From an uncultured Clostridium sp. (lineage in GTDB: Bacteria > Bacillota > Clostridia > Lachnospirales > Lachnospiraceae): DNA of 64,000 nucleotides. Positions 1 through 8,230 of this stretch are shown one piece after another (within the stretch, counting starts at the first letter, position 1; each line of letters starts with the position of its first letter). The DNA is taken from assembly GCA_946498245.1 (NCBI GenBank), contig CAMMNN010000005.1:48928-112927 (forward strand), read 5' to 3'. Made by a program: the position numbers and the translations under genes. Under the pieces are notes generated by a model. The model saw only the letters and a program-made list of their open reading frames with translations. It ran no database searches and had not been told where the DNA came from.

Positions 1-1
1 C

Positions 2-304
2 AGAAATGCATTTTTAAGCGTGTACCCTAGCTTTAATGAAGGTTTTGGCCTTCCAATTATTGAGGCTTTGGAGCGCGGCTGTCCGGTTATCGCTTCTGAT
101 TGTAAAGTATTAATGGAAGTTGGAAAAGACTACTGCGAATATTTCATTCAAAACAATGCGGACTCTCTTATTGATATAGTAAAGAAATATCATTTAAATT
201 CCGAACTCTACGATAAATGGAAAGAAAAAATCTCAAAGTTTAGGCCAATTCTGTGGAATGAGGTTGTAAATAGAATGGAAATAGAGCTGAATCATGTTAA
301 ATAA
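2..304 (+). CDS. Glycosyltransferase family 4, C-terminal fragment (5' end outside window)
   Basis: Only the last ~100 residues are present; the reading frame is open to the window edge, so the gene starts upstream. The segment carries the GT4 nucleotide-sugar-binding signature EGFGLPIIEAL (E-x7-E) followed by GCPVIASD, typical of the C-terminal Rossmann domain of retaining GT-B glycosyltransferases that transfer a sugar from an activated donor. The in-frame GTG at 20 is not a credible start, because conserved residues (NAFLSVYPS) lie before it. Acceptor and pathway cannot be told from this fragment; polysaccharide or glycolipid synthesis is the usual role. It ends 109 bp before the convergent pgi gene. 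Confidence 0.85.
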   Translation, partial: RNAFLSVYPSFNEGFGLPIIEALERGCPVIASDCKVLMEVGKDYCEYFIQNNADSLIDIVKKYHLNSELYDKWKEKISKFRPILWNEVVNRMEIELNHVK

Positions 305-325
305 AAGAAAACCCCATGTACAGGT

Positions 326-381
326 GTGCGCTGCCGCGCACCCACGCACCAAACAGGGGCAGAGTCAACCGCTCTGCCCCT
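326..381. terminator. Tandem inverted repeats between convergent genes
   Basis: Two hairpins lie between the glycosyltransferase and pgi, which converge here. The first has stem GTGCGC/GCGCAC at 326-331 and 336-341. The second has a perfect 10-bp stem, AGGGGCAGAG/CTCTGCCCCT, at 355-364 and 372-381. The T-tract on either side is weak, so this is probably a modest bidirectional terminator. Confidence 0.5.
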
Positions 382-412
382 AAAGTTATATTTCTTATTA
401 TAATCTTCTTAA

Positions 413-1762
413 TTATAATCTCTTTAACAGCTTCTCTCTCTCCGCCTCATATCCCGGCTTACCCAGAAGAGCGAACATATTTTTCTTATAGCTCTCCACT
501 CCAGGCTGATTAAAGGGATTTACACCCAGCAGGTATCCGCTGATGCCGCAGGCAAATTCGAAGAAGTAGAACAACTGGCCCAGATAGTAAGCATTCTGCT
601 CCGGAATATTGACTACCAGGTTGGGAACCTGTCCGTCAGTATGGGCCAAAATGGTTCCGTTCATAGCGCTCTTATTTACAAAATCCACGCTCTTTCCGGC
701 CAGATAGTTCATGCCGTCGGTATCCACGGCCTCTTCCTTGAGAAGCACTTCCGCTTCGGAAGTTTCTACGTTCATAACGGTTTCAAACATGATTCTGGCT
801 CCATCCTGGATAAACTGGCCCATAGAATGGAGATCCGTGGTCAGGTCTACTGCGTGAGGCAGGATTCCCTTCTGATCCTTGCCTTCGCTTTCTCCGTACA
901 ACTGCTTCCACCACTCAGATACGTAGTGAAGGCTGGGTTCGTAATTGGCTACAATCTCAACCTGTTTGCCCTTGCGCAGTAAGATATTGCGGACTGCGGC
1001 GTACAGCAGGGCCGGATTCTCTTCATAAGGAGTTTCCAGAGCTTTCTTTCTTCCGTAAGCGGCGCCTTCCATTAACTGGTCAATATCCGCCCCGCTGACT
1101 GCAATAGGCAGCAGACCAACGGCTGTAAGTACGGAGAAACGGCCTCCAACATCATCAGGAACCACGAAGGACTCATAGCCTTCCTCATTTGCCAGACTCT
1201 TTAAAGCTCCTCTGGCCTTGTCAGTGGTGGCATAGATTCTCTTATTGGCCTCTTCTTTGCCGTACTTTTCAATAAGCAGCTCCTTAAATACGCGGAATGC
1301 GATGGCCGGCTCAGTGGTTGTACCGGATTTGGAGATAATATTAATGGAGAAATCTTTCCCCTTCAATACATCCTGAAGGTCCTTTATATATTTGCTGCTG
1401 ATGCTGTTTCCTACAAAGTAAATTTCCGGGGTTTTTCTCTCTTCCTTAGAAAGTACATTGTAGAAACTATGGGATAAAAATTCAATGGCAGCTCTGGCTC
1501 CCAGATAGGATCCTCCGATTCCGATTACCAGAAGGACATCGGAATCTGACTGAATCTTCTTTGCCGCTTCCTTGATTCTGGCAAACTCTTCCTTGTCATA
1601 ATCCACCGGCAGATCAATCCATCCTAAAAAGTCATTTCCTGCCCCGCTTCTCTCCGTCAGAACATCTTTAGCGCATAAAACAGAGGCCTTCATATTTGCC
1701 AGTTCTTCTGCGGAAATAAAGCCTGCTGTTTTGGAATAATCAAATGTGACTTCTCTTCCCAT
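413..1762 (-). CDS. pgi: Glucose-6-phosphate isomerase
   Basis: This cytoplasmic glycolytic enzyme interconverts glucose-6-phosphate and fructose-6-phosphate. The 449-aa length fits the short bacterial PGI form. Visible family motifs are GIGGSYLGA near residue 80, the phosphate-binding SKSGTTTE near 145, GESEGK near 290, [17 protein letters not shown] near 390, and the C-terminal [10 protein letters not shown] carrying the conserved lysine. The start ATG follows a good AAGGAGAGG ribosome binding site. It is a single-gene unit with its own extended -10 promoter. Nothing in it looks broken or unusual. Confidence 0.97.
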   Translation of the reverse strand: MGREVTFDYSKTAGFISAEELANMKASVLCAKDVLTERSGAGNDFLGWIDLPVDYDKEEFARIKEAAKKIQSDSDVLLVIGIGGSYLGARAAIEFLSHSFYNVLSKEERKTPEIYFVGNSISSKYIKDLQDVLKGKDFSINIISKSGTTTEPAIAFRVFKELLIEKYGKEEANKRIYATTDKARGALKSLANEEGYESFVVPDDVGGRFSVLTAVGLLPIAVSGADIDQLMEGAAYGRKKALETPYEENPALLYAAVRNILLRKGKQVEIVANYEPSLHYVSEWWKQLYGESEGKDQKGILPHAVDLTTDLHSMGQFIQDGARIMFETVMNVETSEAEVLLKEEAVDTDGMNYLAGKSVDFVNKSAMNGTILAHTDGQVPNLVVNIPEQNAYYLGQLFYFFEFACGISGYLLGVNPFNQPGVESYKKNMFALLGKPGYEAEREKLLKRL

Positions 1763-1812
1763 CGCTATCCTCTCCTTTTTCTGAAGTTTTATTTTGTAAC
1801 GGTTTATTAAAT

Positions 1813-1822
1813 CGATTATAGC
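1813..1822 (-). promoter_or_regulatory. Extended -10 promoter of pgi
   Basis: On the minus strand TATAAT (1815-1820) is preceded by TGC, which makes an extended -10 element (TG-N-TATAAT) about 50 bp upstream of the pgi start. No good -35 is visible, which is common for extended -10 promoters. Confidence 0.55.
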
Positions 1823-1840
1823 ACAGTTACGCCCAAAAAT

Positions 1841-2653
1841 CTATCCCAGATATTCCCGGATGATCTCGCCTAACACCCGGATCTCCTCCGGCTTCAGTTC
1901 TTTCATCCATCCGGTTCCGTCATCATTTCCTCCCGCCAATTTATCCGGCGCGTCTTTTCCCGACGAAACCTTTTCTCTTCCCCGGTCCCGGCTGGCAGCC
2001 GTTTCCGTTATCGTCCTCTGCTCCATGGCTCTCCGGGCGCTCTTTTTTTCCCGCAGTTCCCTCACATTGTTTCTTGCCGGCTGCACAGGTTCGCTTTCCA
2101 GAAGCCTCGCGCTGTCTTCAGCGGGCTCTGATACCCGTTCTATTGCCATTCTGTGCCACAGAGAATTTTCCAGGTAATCCTGAAGTCCGGCCAGCAATTG
2201 TTGGCGGCGGTTTTCCAGGCCTGTCCCATTTTCTACCATTATATTTAAAACGGCAGCCAGTATTCCAGCCGTACCGTAGAGAACAATATAATACGAATCA
2301 CAGCGGTACCAGTATGCCAGAAAAGACAATACGCCTCCGGCCAGGAGGCACAGCCAATTCATTTGGCTGGAAAGTCCGGCCCATCCCGCCGGCGTCAGAA
2401 CTCCCACTTTGGCTTCAAAAAGCTGTTTTTCCAGGTATGCCCGGGTATTGGCGATTCCCTGGCTTACCCGGTAGGCGTCTTCCGCCTTTTGCTTTAAATT
2501 TCTCAGATACTTGTTTTTTGTAATTGCCATGTTGTTTGTTTCTTTGATCATTCTTTTGTAGGAGTTCTTTGCAATTACTTTACTGACTATCCCCAAGAGG
2601 CAGATAACCGCCAATAAGTACAATGCAGTTCCATTTTGTAATACTTGCAGCAT
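1841..2653 (-). CDS. Membrane protein of unknown function, charged C-terminus
   Basis: I do not recognise the family. The 270-aa protein has one N-terminal membrane segment (ALYLLAVICLLGIVSKVIA), then a short helical stretch rich in K/R/E, then two closely spaced membrane segments around residues 100-140 (CLLAGGVLSFLAYWY and IVLYGTAGILAAVLNI). The C-terminal half is hydrophilic and low-complexity, rich in R/E/S/G. I chose the ATG at 2653, not the longer reading, because GGGGAG sits 10 bases upstream. It is preceded by a 170-base GC-rich leader with its own promoter, listed separately. Confidence 0.6.
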   Translation of the reverse strand: MLQVLQNGTALYLLAVICLLGIVSKVIAKNSYKRMIKETNNMAITKNKYLRNLKQKAEDAYRVSQGIANTRAYLEKQLFEAKVGVLTPAGWAGLSSQMNWLCLLAGGVLSFLAYWYRCDSYYIVLYGTAGILAAVLNIMVENGTGLENRRQQLLAGLQDYLENSLWHRMAIERVSEPAEDSARLLESEPVQPARNNVRELREKKSARRAMEQRTITETAASRDRGREKVSSGKDAPDKLAGGNDDGTGWMKELKPEEIRVLGEIIREYLG

Positions 2654-2830
2654 AGATTTTAAACTCCCCTTTCTCGCCAAGCTCCTGACAGGCATCTAAA
2701 AGGCGCCATTCCTTCGGCACGTATCCGCGCCCGCCGGTATCCGGGGCAGGTGACCGGTCCTTTCCCGCCATTCCTGTATCCGGCCTGTGAAATGCCTCGC
2801 CCATTGTCCTGTCCGGCTTTGCTGTAAATC
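2654..2830 (-). ncRNA. Candidate structured leader RNA
   Basis: A long, GC-rich untranslated leader lies between a TATAAT promoter and the ATG at 2653. Minus-strand RNA can form several hairpins. One is a 6-bp stem GGCGCG/CGUGCC capped by GAUA. Another is GGCGGG pairing with CCUGCC. A possible closing helix is GACAGG near the 5' end with CCUGUC near the 3' end. The hexamer GGAUAC occurs three times (plus-strand gtatcc at 2721, 2737 and 2776), each near a hairpin. I could not match it to any riboswitch class I know. It may be a regulatory leader of the downstream membrane-protein gene or an independent RNA. Confidence 0.4.
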
Positions 2831-2832
2831 AC

Positions 2833-2861
2833 ATTATAGCGGCGAAAATCACTTTTGGGAA
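2833..2861 (-). promoter_or_regulatory. Promoter of leader RNA / membrane-protein gene
   Basis: On the minus strand TTCCCA (2856-2861; 4 of 6 to TTGACA) is separated by exactly 17 bases from a perfect TATAAT (2833-2838). This predicts a transcript start near 2826, leaving about 170 bases of leader. Confidence 0.55.
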
Positions 2862-2928
2862 GTTCAAAACCCCTAGAATCTTTCGTCAAATTCTCCCTAA
2901 AATCGAATCTTACCTCTTTTTGAAGAGC

Positions 2929-3621
2929 TTAATATCTCTCCGCAATGGCAAGAAGCAGCTTTACAGAGTGGTCAATGGCCTGCTTCTCAAATTCTTCGTA
3001 ATCCATATTGGCGCTGTCGTCGGCTTTGTCCGAGATGGCCCGGATAATGAGACAGCCTATGTGATTCAGATAGCAGACCTGGGCGATTGCCGCCCCTTCC
3101 ATTTCCGTGCAGAAGCCGTCAAAGAGACGGATCAGCTCTTCCTTTTTCTCCTTACCGGCAATGAACTGATCTCCGCTTACGACTCTGCCTGTAAAGGTAC
3201 GGATGTCCGGGTTTACCTGACTGCAGCACTCCTCTGCCAGCGCTAAAAGTTCTTTGTCCCCAGGGAAAGAAAAGGTATCCATTCTGGGGATCTGGCCCAT
3301 GGGATAACCGAATCCCGTAGCATCCATATCGTGCTGAACCGAATCGCTGGAAAGCACAATATCCCCGATATTGATTTCCGCCCTGAGGGATCCGGCGATT
3401 CCCGTATTAACAATGGCCTTTACGCCAAAGCGATCAACTAAAATCTGGCTGCATACGGCAGCGTTTACCTTTCCGATGCCAGAGCGAACCACTACAACCT
3501 CTTTCCCCCGGATCTTTCCTTTGTAAAAATCCATTCCTGCGGCGGACTCCACCGTCACGTCCTCCAGGACTGCTTTAATCTCACGGACCTCCTCGTCCAT
3601 TGCTCCAATAATTCCCAGCAT
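2929..3621 (-). CDS. mtnN: 5'-methylthioadenosine/S-adenosylhomocysteine nucleosidase
   Basis: This enzyme hydrolyses MTA and SAH to adenine plus methylthioribose or S-ribosylhomocysteine, in methionine salvage and the activated methyl cycle. The 230-aa length is normal. Family motifs include the N-terminal GIIGAMDEEV, TGIAGSL near residue 80, the purine/ribose-binding MEGAAIAQVC near 175 with the conserved glutamate, and RAISDKAD near 195 with the catalytic aspartate. The start ATG has a good GGAGT ribosome binding site. It is transcribed from its own promoter, just after the end of the large kinase/FHA operon. Confidence 0.96.
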   Translation of the reverse strand: MLGIIGAMDEEVREIKAVLEDVTVESAAGMDFYKGKIRGKEVVVVRSGIGKVNAAVCSQILVDRFGVKAIVNTGIAGSLRAEINIGDIVLSSDSVQHDMDATGFGYPMGQIPRMDTFSFPGDKELLALAEECCSQVNPDIRTFTGRVVSGDQFIAGKEKKEELIRLFDGFCTEMEGAAIAQVCYLNHIGCLIIRAISDKADDSANMDYEEFEKQAIDHSVKLLLAIAERY

Positions 3622-3658
3622 ATTGCCATACTCCTTCCTGATAGTTTCAGTCAGGTCT

Positions 3659-3687
3659 ATTGTAGCATGACCGGCGGCCTTCTACAA
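3659..3687 (-). promoter_or_regulatory. Promoter of mtnN
   Basis: On the minus strand TTGTAG (3682-3687) and TACAAT (3659-3664) are separated by 17 bases, and TGC precedes the -10. It lies between the end of the kinase/FHA operon and mtnN, so mtnN need not depend on operon read-through. Confidence 0.6.
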
Positions 3688-3705
3688 CCTGCGGCAGCCT
3701 TTTTA

Positions 3706-5817
3706 TCAGTATCTCATCTTCTCCTCATACTTGGAAATCAGATCCCGGTTGGCCTTTTCATAGGAGTTAAGATAAGTATCATCATTAAATTGGCTTGGCT
3801 CTATGGTTCCTCTGTACCAGGGCTGGGAATCAAAATACTTCTGAAGGGCTTCATCCGTAAATTTTCTGCCGTGTCTGGCATAGATTTCGTTGCGGCCCAG
3901 ACGCAGAGTTTCCGCCGACAGCCCCGTCAGCTCTGATTCCCTCATATACCGGGAGTCGCTGTCAGGGAAAATATACTGAGACTGAGACTGCGTTTCCTCT
4001 GTACTTTCGATTACCTCCACCATTTCGTCATTTTCCCAAAGGCCGGTTTGGGAGGTTCCGTCAGTATAGTACATGGTCCCTATTCCCTCTCGTCTGTCGT
4101 TAGCCCACTCGCCTTCATACCGTTTTCCGTCGCTCCAGGTGTAAAAGCCTACGCCGGATTTAATGCCGTTTTCCCATTCTCCTTCGTACACGTCTCCGTT
4201 GCTCCAGGTGTAAGTCCCTACGCCGGACTGCTCGCCGTCTTCCCATTCTCCTTCGTATGTGTCCCCGTCGCTCCAGGTATAAATTCCTGCGCCCTGGCGA
4301 ATGCCGTTTTCCCATTCTCCTATATAAGTCGCCCCGTCATTATAATACTGACTTCCTGTGCCGTGCCTGTGATCGTCTTTCCAATCGCCTTCGTAATATT
4401 CTCCGTTTAACCATGTCAGAGTCCCGGTTCCGTCCCGTTTTCCATTCTTCCAGTCGCCAATATACTCTTTCAGGCCATTTTCAGTTTCTCCGTAAGTACA
4501 GATGCCGAAACCGTCCAATACTCCGTTTACCCTGACGCCCTGATACTGATGTCCTGCGCTGTCCGTCCAGGTCTCTATCTGGGCTTCCGCTTCCGCTTCA
4601 GCCTCTGTCTCTGCCTCTGTCGTCCGCCTTTTTGCTGCAGTGGTTTCTTCATCACTATCAAAATCAATCCCTATATCAATGTCCAGGGTTTCGACAAAAC
4701 CGGAAGTTTTTACGTCTTTGGGTTCTTTGGACTCCGATGGCCAGATAGCAACCGACAGGCCGATAGCTGCACAAAGCCCTACGGCAAATCCAGCGATTTT
4801 TGCAGCGCCAATACCTTTTTTCTTGATGATAGGTTTCGGATCTTCTGTGGCCTCATAAAGTCCTTTATACAGATCTTCCATAGTCTGATACCGGTCTTCC
4901 ATTTTAACGGCCATACCCTTTTTTAACGCCTGTACCTGTTTTTTCGTCATCTGGGCCTCCACGTCATCAGGAAGCCGGGTATCGTCATGCTCCTGGCGTT
5001 CCAGGGCCTCTTTGGGAACCTGGCCCGTCAGGCAGTAGTACATCGTCGCACACAGCGCATGTATATCCGTCCAGGGGCCGATATTGCCATGGCTCAGGTA
5101 TTGCTCAATGGGGGCATAGCCGTATTTCAGCAATATGGTTACAGATGCCTCTCCGTCGGGATTTGTAGTATGGGCTGCCCCGAAATCCATAAGCTTTAAG
5201 GTATTATCCGGCATCAGCATCAGGTTGTCAGGGCTAATATCCCGGTGGATCAGTCCCATTTCATGGACTTTCGAAAGGGTCTTTACAATGGGCTTCATCA
5301 GATCCAGCAGCTCTTTAGGAGGAATCCGTCCTCCCTTGCGGGCCGTATATTCTTTCAGGGTGATTCCCTGAAGGAGCTCCATGACAATGTACGCCGTGTT
5401 GTTCCCCTGAAAGTAATTCTGAACCTGGACGATCTGGGGATTGCCTGAAAATTTAGACAGGATTTGGGCCTCTTTTTCAAATCGCCGCTTTCCTTTGTTA
5501 AAGTACTCTTCCTGAGGGCCTTGGTAGCTGATAACTGAGCAGGAAACCGAGGTATCCCTGGTTACAGCGCCGCTTGGATAATACTCTTTAATAGCAACGG
5601 CCCGATCCAGGTTTAAATCCCAGCCAATATAAGTAATTCCGAAACCTCCCTGGCCCATGACTTTTCCTATTACATAAGCCCCGTTTAAAATTGTCCCCGG
5701 GCGAAGCTGATGGACGGACGGCGGAAATTTTTCTGTACAGTACCCGCAGTGGGGGCAAACCTCCTCCCCATTGGTTTCCTTCATGCAGCCGAAGCATCGG
5801 TTAAATACATAATCCAT
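3706..5817 (-). CDS. Zinc-ribbon Ser/Thr protein kinase with TM, MORN repeats and YARHG domain
   Basis: This is a predicted active transmembrane kinase of 703 aa. An N-terminal zinc ribbon (CxxC near residues 8-11, CPHC near 21-24) leads into a Hanks-type kinase domain with GQGGFG, VAIKEY, HRDISPDN, DFGAA and the activation-segment end GYAPIEQY, all intact. A membrane segment (GFAVGLCAAIGLSVAIW) near residue 345 separates it from an outside part with about seven 23-residue MORN-type repeats (YEGEWENG...), ending in a YARHG domain (EIYARHG). I chose ATG 5817 over 5832: GAGAGGG precedes it, and the downstream product then starts like the pseudokinase of the same operon (M-D-x-x-F-N-R-C). It is the last gene of the eleven-gene unit. 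Confidence 0.9.
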   Translation of the reverse strand: MDYVFNRCFGCMKETNGEEVCPHCGYCTEKFPPSVHQLRPGTILNGAYVIGKVMGQGGFGITYIGWDLNLDRAVAIKEYYPSGAVTRDTSVSCSVISYQGPQEEYFNKGKRRFEKEAQILSKFSGNPQIVQVQNYFQGNNTAYIVMELLQGITLKEYTARKGGRIPPKELLDLMKPIVKTLSKVHEMGLIHRDISPDNLMLMPDNTLKLMDFGAAHTTNPDGEASVTILLKYGYAPIEQYLSHGNIGPWTDIHALCATMYYCLTGQVPKEALERQEHDDTRLPDDVEAQMTKKQVQALKKGMAVKMEDRYQTMEDLYKGLYEATEDPKPIIKKKGIGAAKIAGFAVGLCAAIGLSVAIWPSESKEPKDVKTSGFVETLDIDIGIDFDSDEETTAAKRRTTEAETEAEAEAEAQIETWTDSAGHQYQGVRVNGVLDGFGICTYGETENGLKEYIGDWKNGKRDGTGTLTWLNGEYYEGDWKDDHRHGTGSQYYNDGATYIGEWENGIRQGAGIYTWSDGDTYEGEWEDGEQSGVGTYTWSNGDVYEGEWENGIKSGVGFYTWSDGKRYEGEWANDRREGIGTMYYTDGTSQTGLWENDEMVEVIESTEETQSQSQYIFPDSDSRYMRESELTGLSAETLRLGRNEIYARHGRKFTDEALQKYFDSQPWYRGTIEPSQFNDDTYLNSYEKANRDLISKYEEKMRY

Positions 5818-5828
5818 AGCGTTCCCTC

Positions 5829-7472
5829 TCATTCATCTGCAGTGGGGCCTTCTCCTTCTGTCCAATGAATCCGGTAGTCAGAAGATCCCATTCGTATTAC
5901 ATCATCACATTTAAGAACATAAGGCTGGGATATGGGAATCCCGTTTACCTGAGTTCCGTTGGTAGAGTTTTGGTCACAGAGAACCAAATCCCCGTCGCAA
6001 TCCGCCAAAATACAGTGAAGACCTGACAGTTGAGGATCTTCAGGAAAAACGCAATCTGCTTTTTGAGGCGATCTGCCTATGGAGATCTGGCCTTTGATGG
6101 TGATGCGGTAGGTCACTTCCTCCGCCATACCGATTCTCGTCAGGTAAACTTCCCTTCCTGCCGGTTCCTCTGCTCTCTGTTCCGGAATCTCTTCTTCCTT
6201 TTTTTCTTCCTCAAAAGTCTCTCCGCTATCTTCCGGTTCTTCTGCCTCTTCTTCCGAAATCTCTCCTGTGGCGGACTCCGGCAAAGGCTCTGGTTCCTCC
6301 GGAAGCGGGATCTCTATCTCCTGTTTTTCCTCTGCGGCTTTTTTCTTTTTCCTCTTTATAAAAATCACCGCGCATATTGCCGCCAATATCACTGCGGCTC
6401 CTCCGGCAATGGCCAGGACTTCCATTGGAGGCCCACTTTCTTCTGCCGGCGCCGGCTCCTCCGGCGGCGGGGCGGCAGAGCTTTCCTCCTCCGGGGCGGA
6501 TTCCTCAGGGGCCGGTTCTGTTTCCGGAACGGAAATATCCCCTGCCGGGAGCGAATATCCGTCTGACGCTTCCCCTCTTCCTTCGTCCGTCAGGGAAATC
6601 TGCAGATAATTTTCGCCGGAAGACGGGGTATAACCGGAAAGATCTCCATGAATGATCAGGCTGTCCGCCATAAAAGCCGCCACCTGACCGACGCTTTCCT
6701 CCGGAGAAAGGTCGTCAATTCCCAGGGCCGTGTGGATTCCTCCCGGAGAGAGTCTGGCAAAGCTTCCCAGGACTTTAGCAAATTCAATGCTGCTTTCGTC
6801 GGCCCCTGATTCCAGGACTGCCGTAGTAAAAATGGGAATGCGGGAGATCTCAATCTGGCGGTTTACCTCTTCTCTGGTAATGCCTGCCGCCTGATCGTCC
6901 TCTCCGTCAGACACCACTACCAGACCTCTGCGGTAGTCCCCGGTACTTCCGGCGTCCAGAACCTTTAATGCCTCTGTAATCCCGTAATACAGGTTTGTAT
7001 CTTCCCCAATTACCTGAATGCCGTCAATGCTCTCCAGGATTTCCTCTTTATCAGAAAGGAAGGGCCCTATGGTGAGATTGTTTCCCAAGGCGGCGATACT
7101 GACCTGATCCTGCTCCGGAAGCTGCTGGACAATCAGTTTCAGATAATCCTTCATCTCCTCCATCTGGGCCCGGGGAATGGATCCGGAAACGTCTGCCAAA
7201 AAAATCCAGGACGCTCCCTCTTTTGTATCTCCGAAACGCTCAATTCCCTTTATAGGAATTTCCTCACCGCCAAGGCTGATTTTATAGTGCTCCGCCGCCG
7301 CCTTTTTCTCCGCTTCTAAGTTATTGTTTACATAAAGCAGCAGCTCCCCGTCAGCAGACCGGCTGTTTTCCAGGTGGACTTCCAGGGCTTCCGACGCTGC
7401 AGCCGGAAATGACGCAATCATTGCCGCTGCCACGCAGAGCAGCAAACCTAATTTTCCTTTTCTTCCCCTCAT
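5829..7472 (-). CDS. vWA domain - transmembrane - FHA domain protein
   Basis: The 547-aa protein starts with a signal sequence ending near AAASEA. A von Willebrand factor A domain follows, with an intact MIDAS (DVSGS) and the later VVSDGEDD. A Pro/Glu-rich linker precedes one membrane segment (AIAGGAAVILAAICAVIFI) followed by KRKKKK, and an acidic linker leads to a C-terminal FHA domain (SIGRSPQ, SGLHC, NSTNGT). The predicted topology is vWA outside and phosphothreonine-binding FHA inside, so it could carry an external binding event to the cytoplasmic kinases. The ATG at 7472 overlaps the stop of the PP2C gene (ATGA), implying translational coupling. vWA + PP2C + kinase recalls the TerY-P triad (family knowledge), but no ter genes are seen. 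Confidence 0.9.
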   Translation of the reverse strand: MRGRKGKLGLLLCVAAAMIASFPAAASEALEVHLENSRSADGELLLYVNNNLEAEKKAAAEHYKISLGGEEIPIKGIERFGDTKEGASWIFLADVSGSIPRAQMEEMKDYLKLIVQQLPEQDQVSIAALGNNLTIGPFLSDKEEILESIDGIQVIGEDTNLYYGITEALKVLDAGSTGDYRRGLVVVSDGEDDQAAGITREEVNRQIEISRIPIFTTAVLESGADESSIEFAKVLGSFARLSPGGIHTALGIDDLSPEESVGQVAAFMADSLIIHGDLSGYTPSSGENYLQISLTDEGRGEASDGYSLPAGDISVPETEPAPEESAPEEESSAAPPPEEPAPAEESGPPMEVLAIAGGAAVILAAICAVIFIKRKKKKAAEEKQEIEIPLPEEPEPLPESATGEISEEEAEEPEDSGETFEEEKKEEEIPEQRAEEPAGREVYLTRIGMAEEVTYRITIKGQISIGRSPQKADCVFPEDPQLSGLHCILADCDGDLVLCDQNSTNGTQVNGIPISQPYVLKCDDVIRMGSSDYRIHWTEGEGPTADE

Positions 7473-8218
7473 AAACCGTTTTCCTCCCTCATACAAAACA
7501 GGGCTGCCGCCGTATAGTTGTCATTTTCCCCCTGTTTCTGCATTTTTGCCACCTTTTTCCTTAAACGTTCCTCCATACAGGCCAGCCACTTCTGGGGCGT
7601 ATCCGCTTTGGACAGGTCGATTTCCATCTCATCTTCCAAAACGTATTCCCAGAATCCGTCTGTGCACAGCAGAAAGGCGTGAAACCCCGGTTCCAGCAGG
7701 CCAATGCTTTTAATTTCCGCCTTTACCTCTTCCTCTGCTCCCAGAGCCCTTAAAACCCGGTTCCGATCCTCATGGAAACGGATCTGGGCCGGGGTAATCT
7801 CCCCTGCCATTACTGCCATCTGGGAAACGCTGTGATCTCTGGTACAGAAAACCATCTCCCCGTCAAAGAAATGGTACAGCCTGGAATCTCCTATGTGGGC
7901 CCACATAGCTTCGTCCCCTTCTAAAAACAGGGCGACACAGGTGGTTTTCATCTTGCAGGCCGGAGTCTGGCAGGCCAGTACTGCTTTATTGGCTTTGTCA
8001 TACAGGGTCTGCACAGACTCCGGATCCATTTTTCCGCCTTCCCGGAATCCTTCCGTTACCATCTCCACAGCCGTCTGGGACGCCGTTTTCCCCCCTCCGT
8101 GGCCTCCCAGCCCGTCGGCTACTGTCAGGCAGCACCGGCCTTCTGAAACGTACCACTGGACGCTGTCTTCATTGCAGGCTCTTCCGCCCTGACAGGAAAT
8201 CTTTCCCAATTCAACCAT
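7469..8218 (-). CDS. PP2C-type Ser/Thr protein phosphatase, cytoplasmic
   Basis: A 249-aa soluble PPM/PP2C phosphatase that probably removes phosphate from targets of the neighbouring kinases. Metal-coordinating motifs are present: VADGLGGHGGG near residue 35, GDSRLYHF near 125, LLCTDGFWE near 185, and NDNYTAA near the C-terminus. There is no membrane segment. Its start lies 12 bp after the kinase-FHA gene and its end overlaps the vWA-FHA gene by 4 bp. This order (kinase, phosphatase, vWA) is the core of the locus. Confidence 0.93.
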   Translation of the reverse strand: MVELGKISCQGGRACNEDSVQWYVSEGRCCLTVADGLGGHGGGKTASQTAVEMVTEGFREGGKMDPESVQTLYDKANKAVLACQTPACKMKTTCVALFLEGDEAMWAHIGDSRLYHFFDGEMVFCTRDHSVSQMAVMAGEITPAQIRFHEDRNRVLRALGAEEEVKAEIKSIGLLEPGFHAFLLCTDGFWEYVLEDEMEIDLSKADTPQKWLACMEERLRKKVAKMQKQGENDNYTAAALFCMREENGL

Positions 8219-8230
8219 TCGTTTATCCTC

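Noticed and set aside
641..982. Open frame on the plus strand inside pgi
   Set aside because: Lies entirely opposite the pgi coding sequence and has no ribosome binding site or recognisable domain.
2580..2889. Two overlapping minus-strand open frames upstream of the membrane-protein gene
   Set aside because: They run through the promoter and the GC-rich leader, have no convincing ribosome binding site, and encode low-complexity peptides without family resemblance.
4048..4410. Repetitive plus-strand frame opposite the MORN repeats
   Set aside because: The internal repeats are the complement of the MORN-coding repeats; it is a shadow frame.
6030..6655. Several plus-strand frames opposite the vWA-FHA linker
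   Set aside because: Low-complexity Phe/Leu/Ser/Pro-rich peptides caused by the Glu/Pro-rich linker on the real strand.
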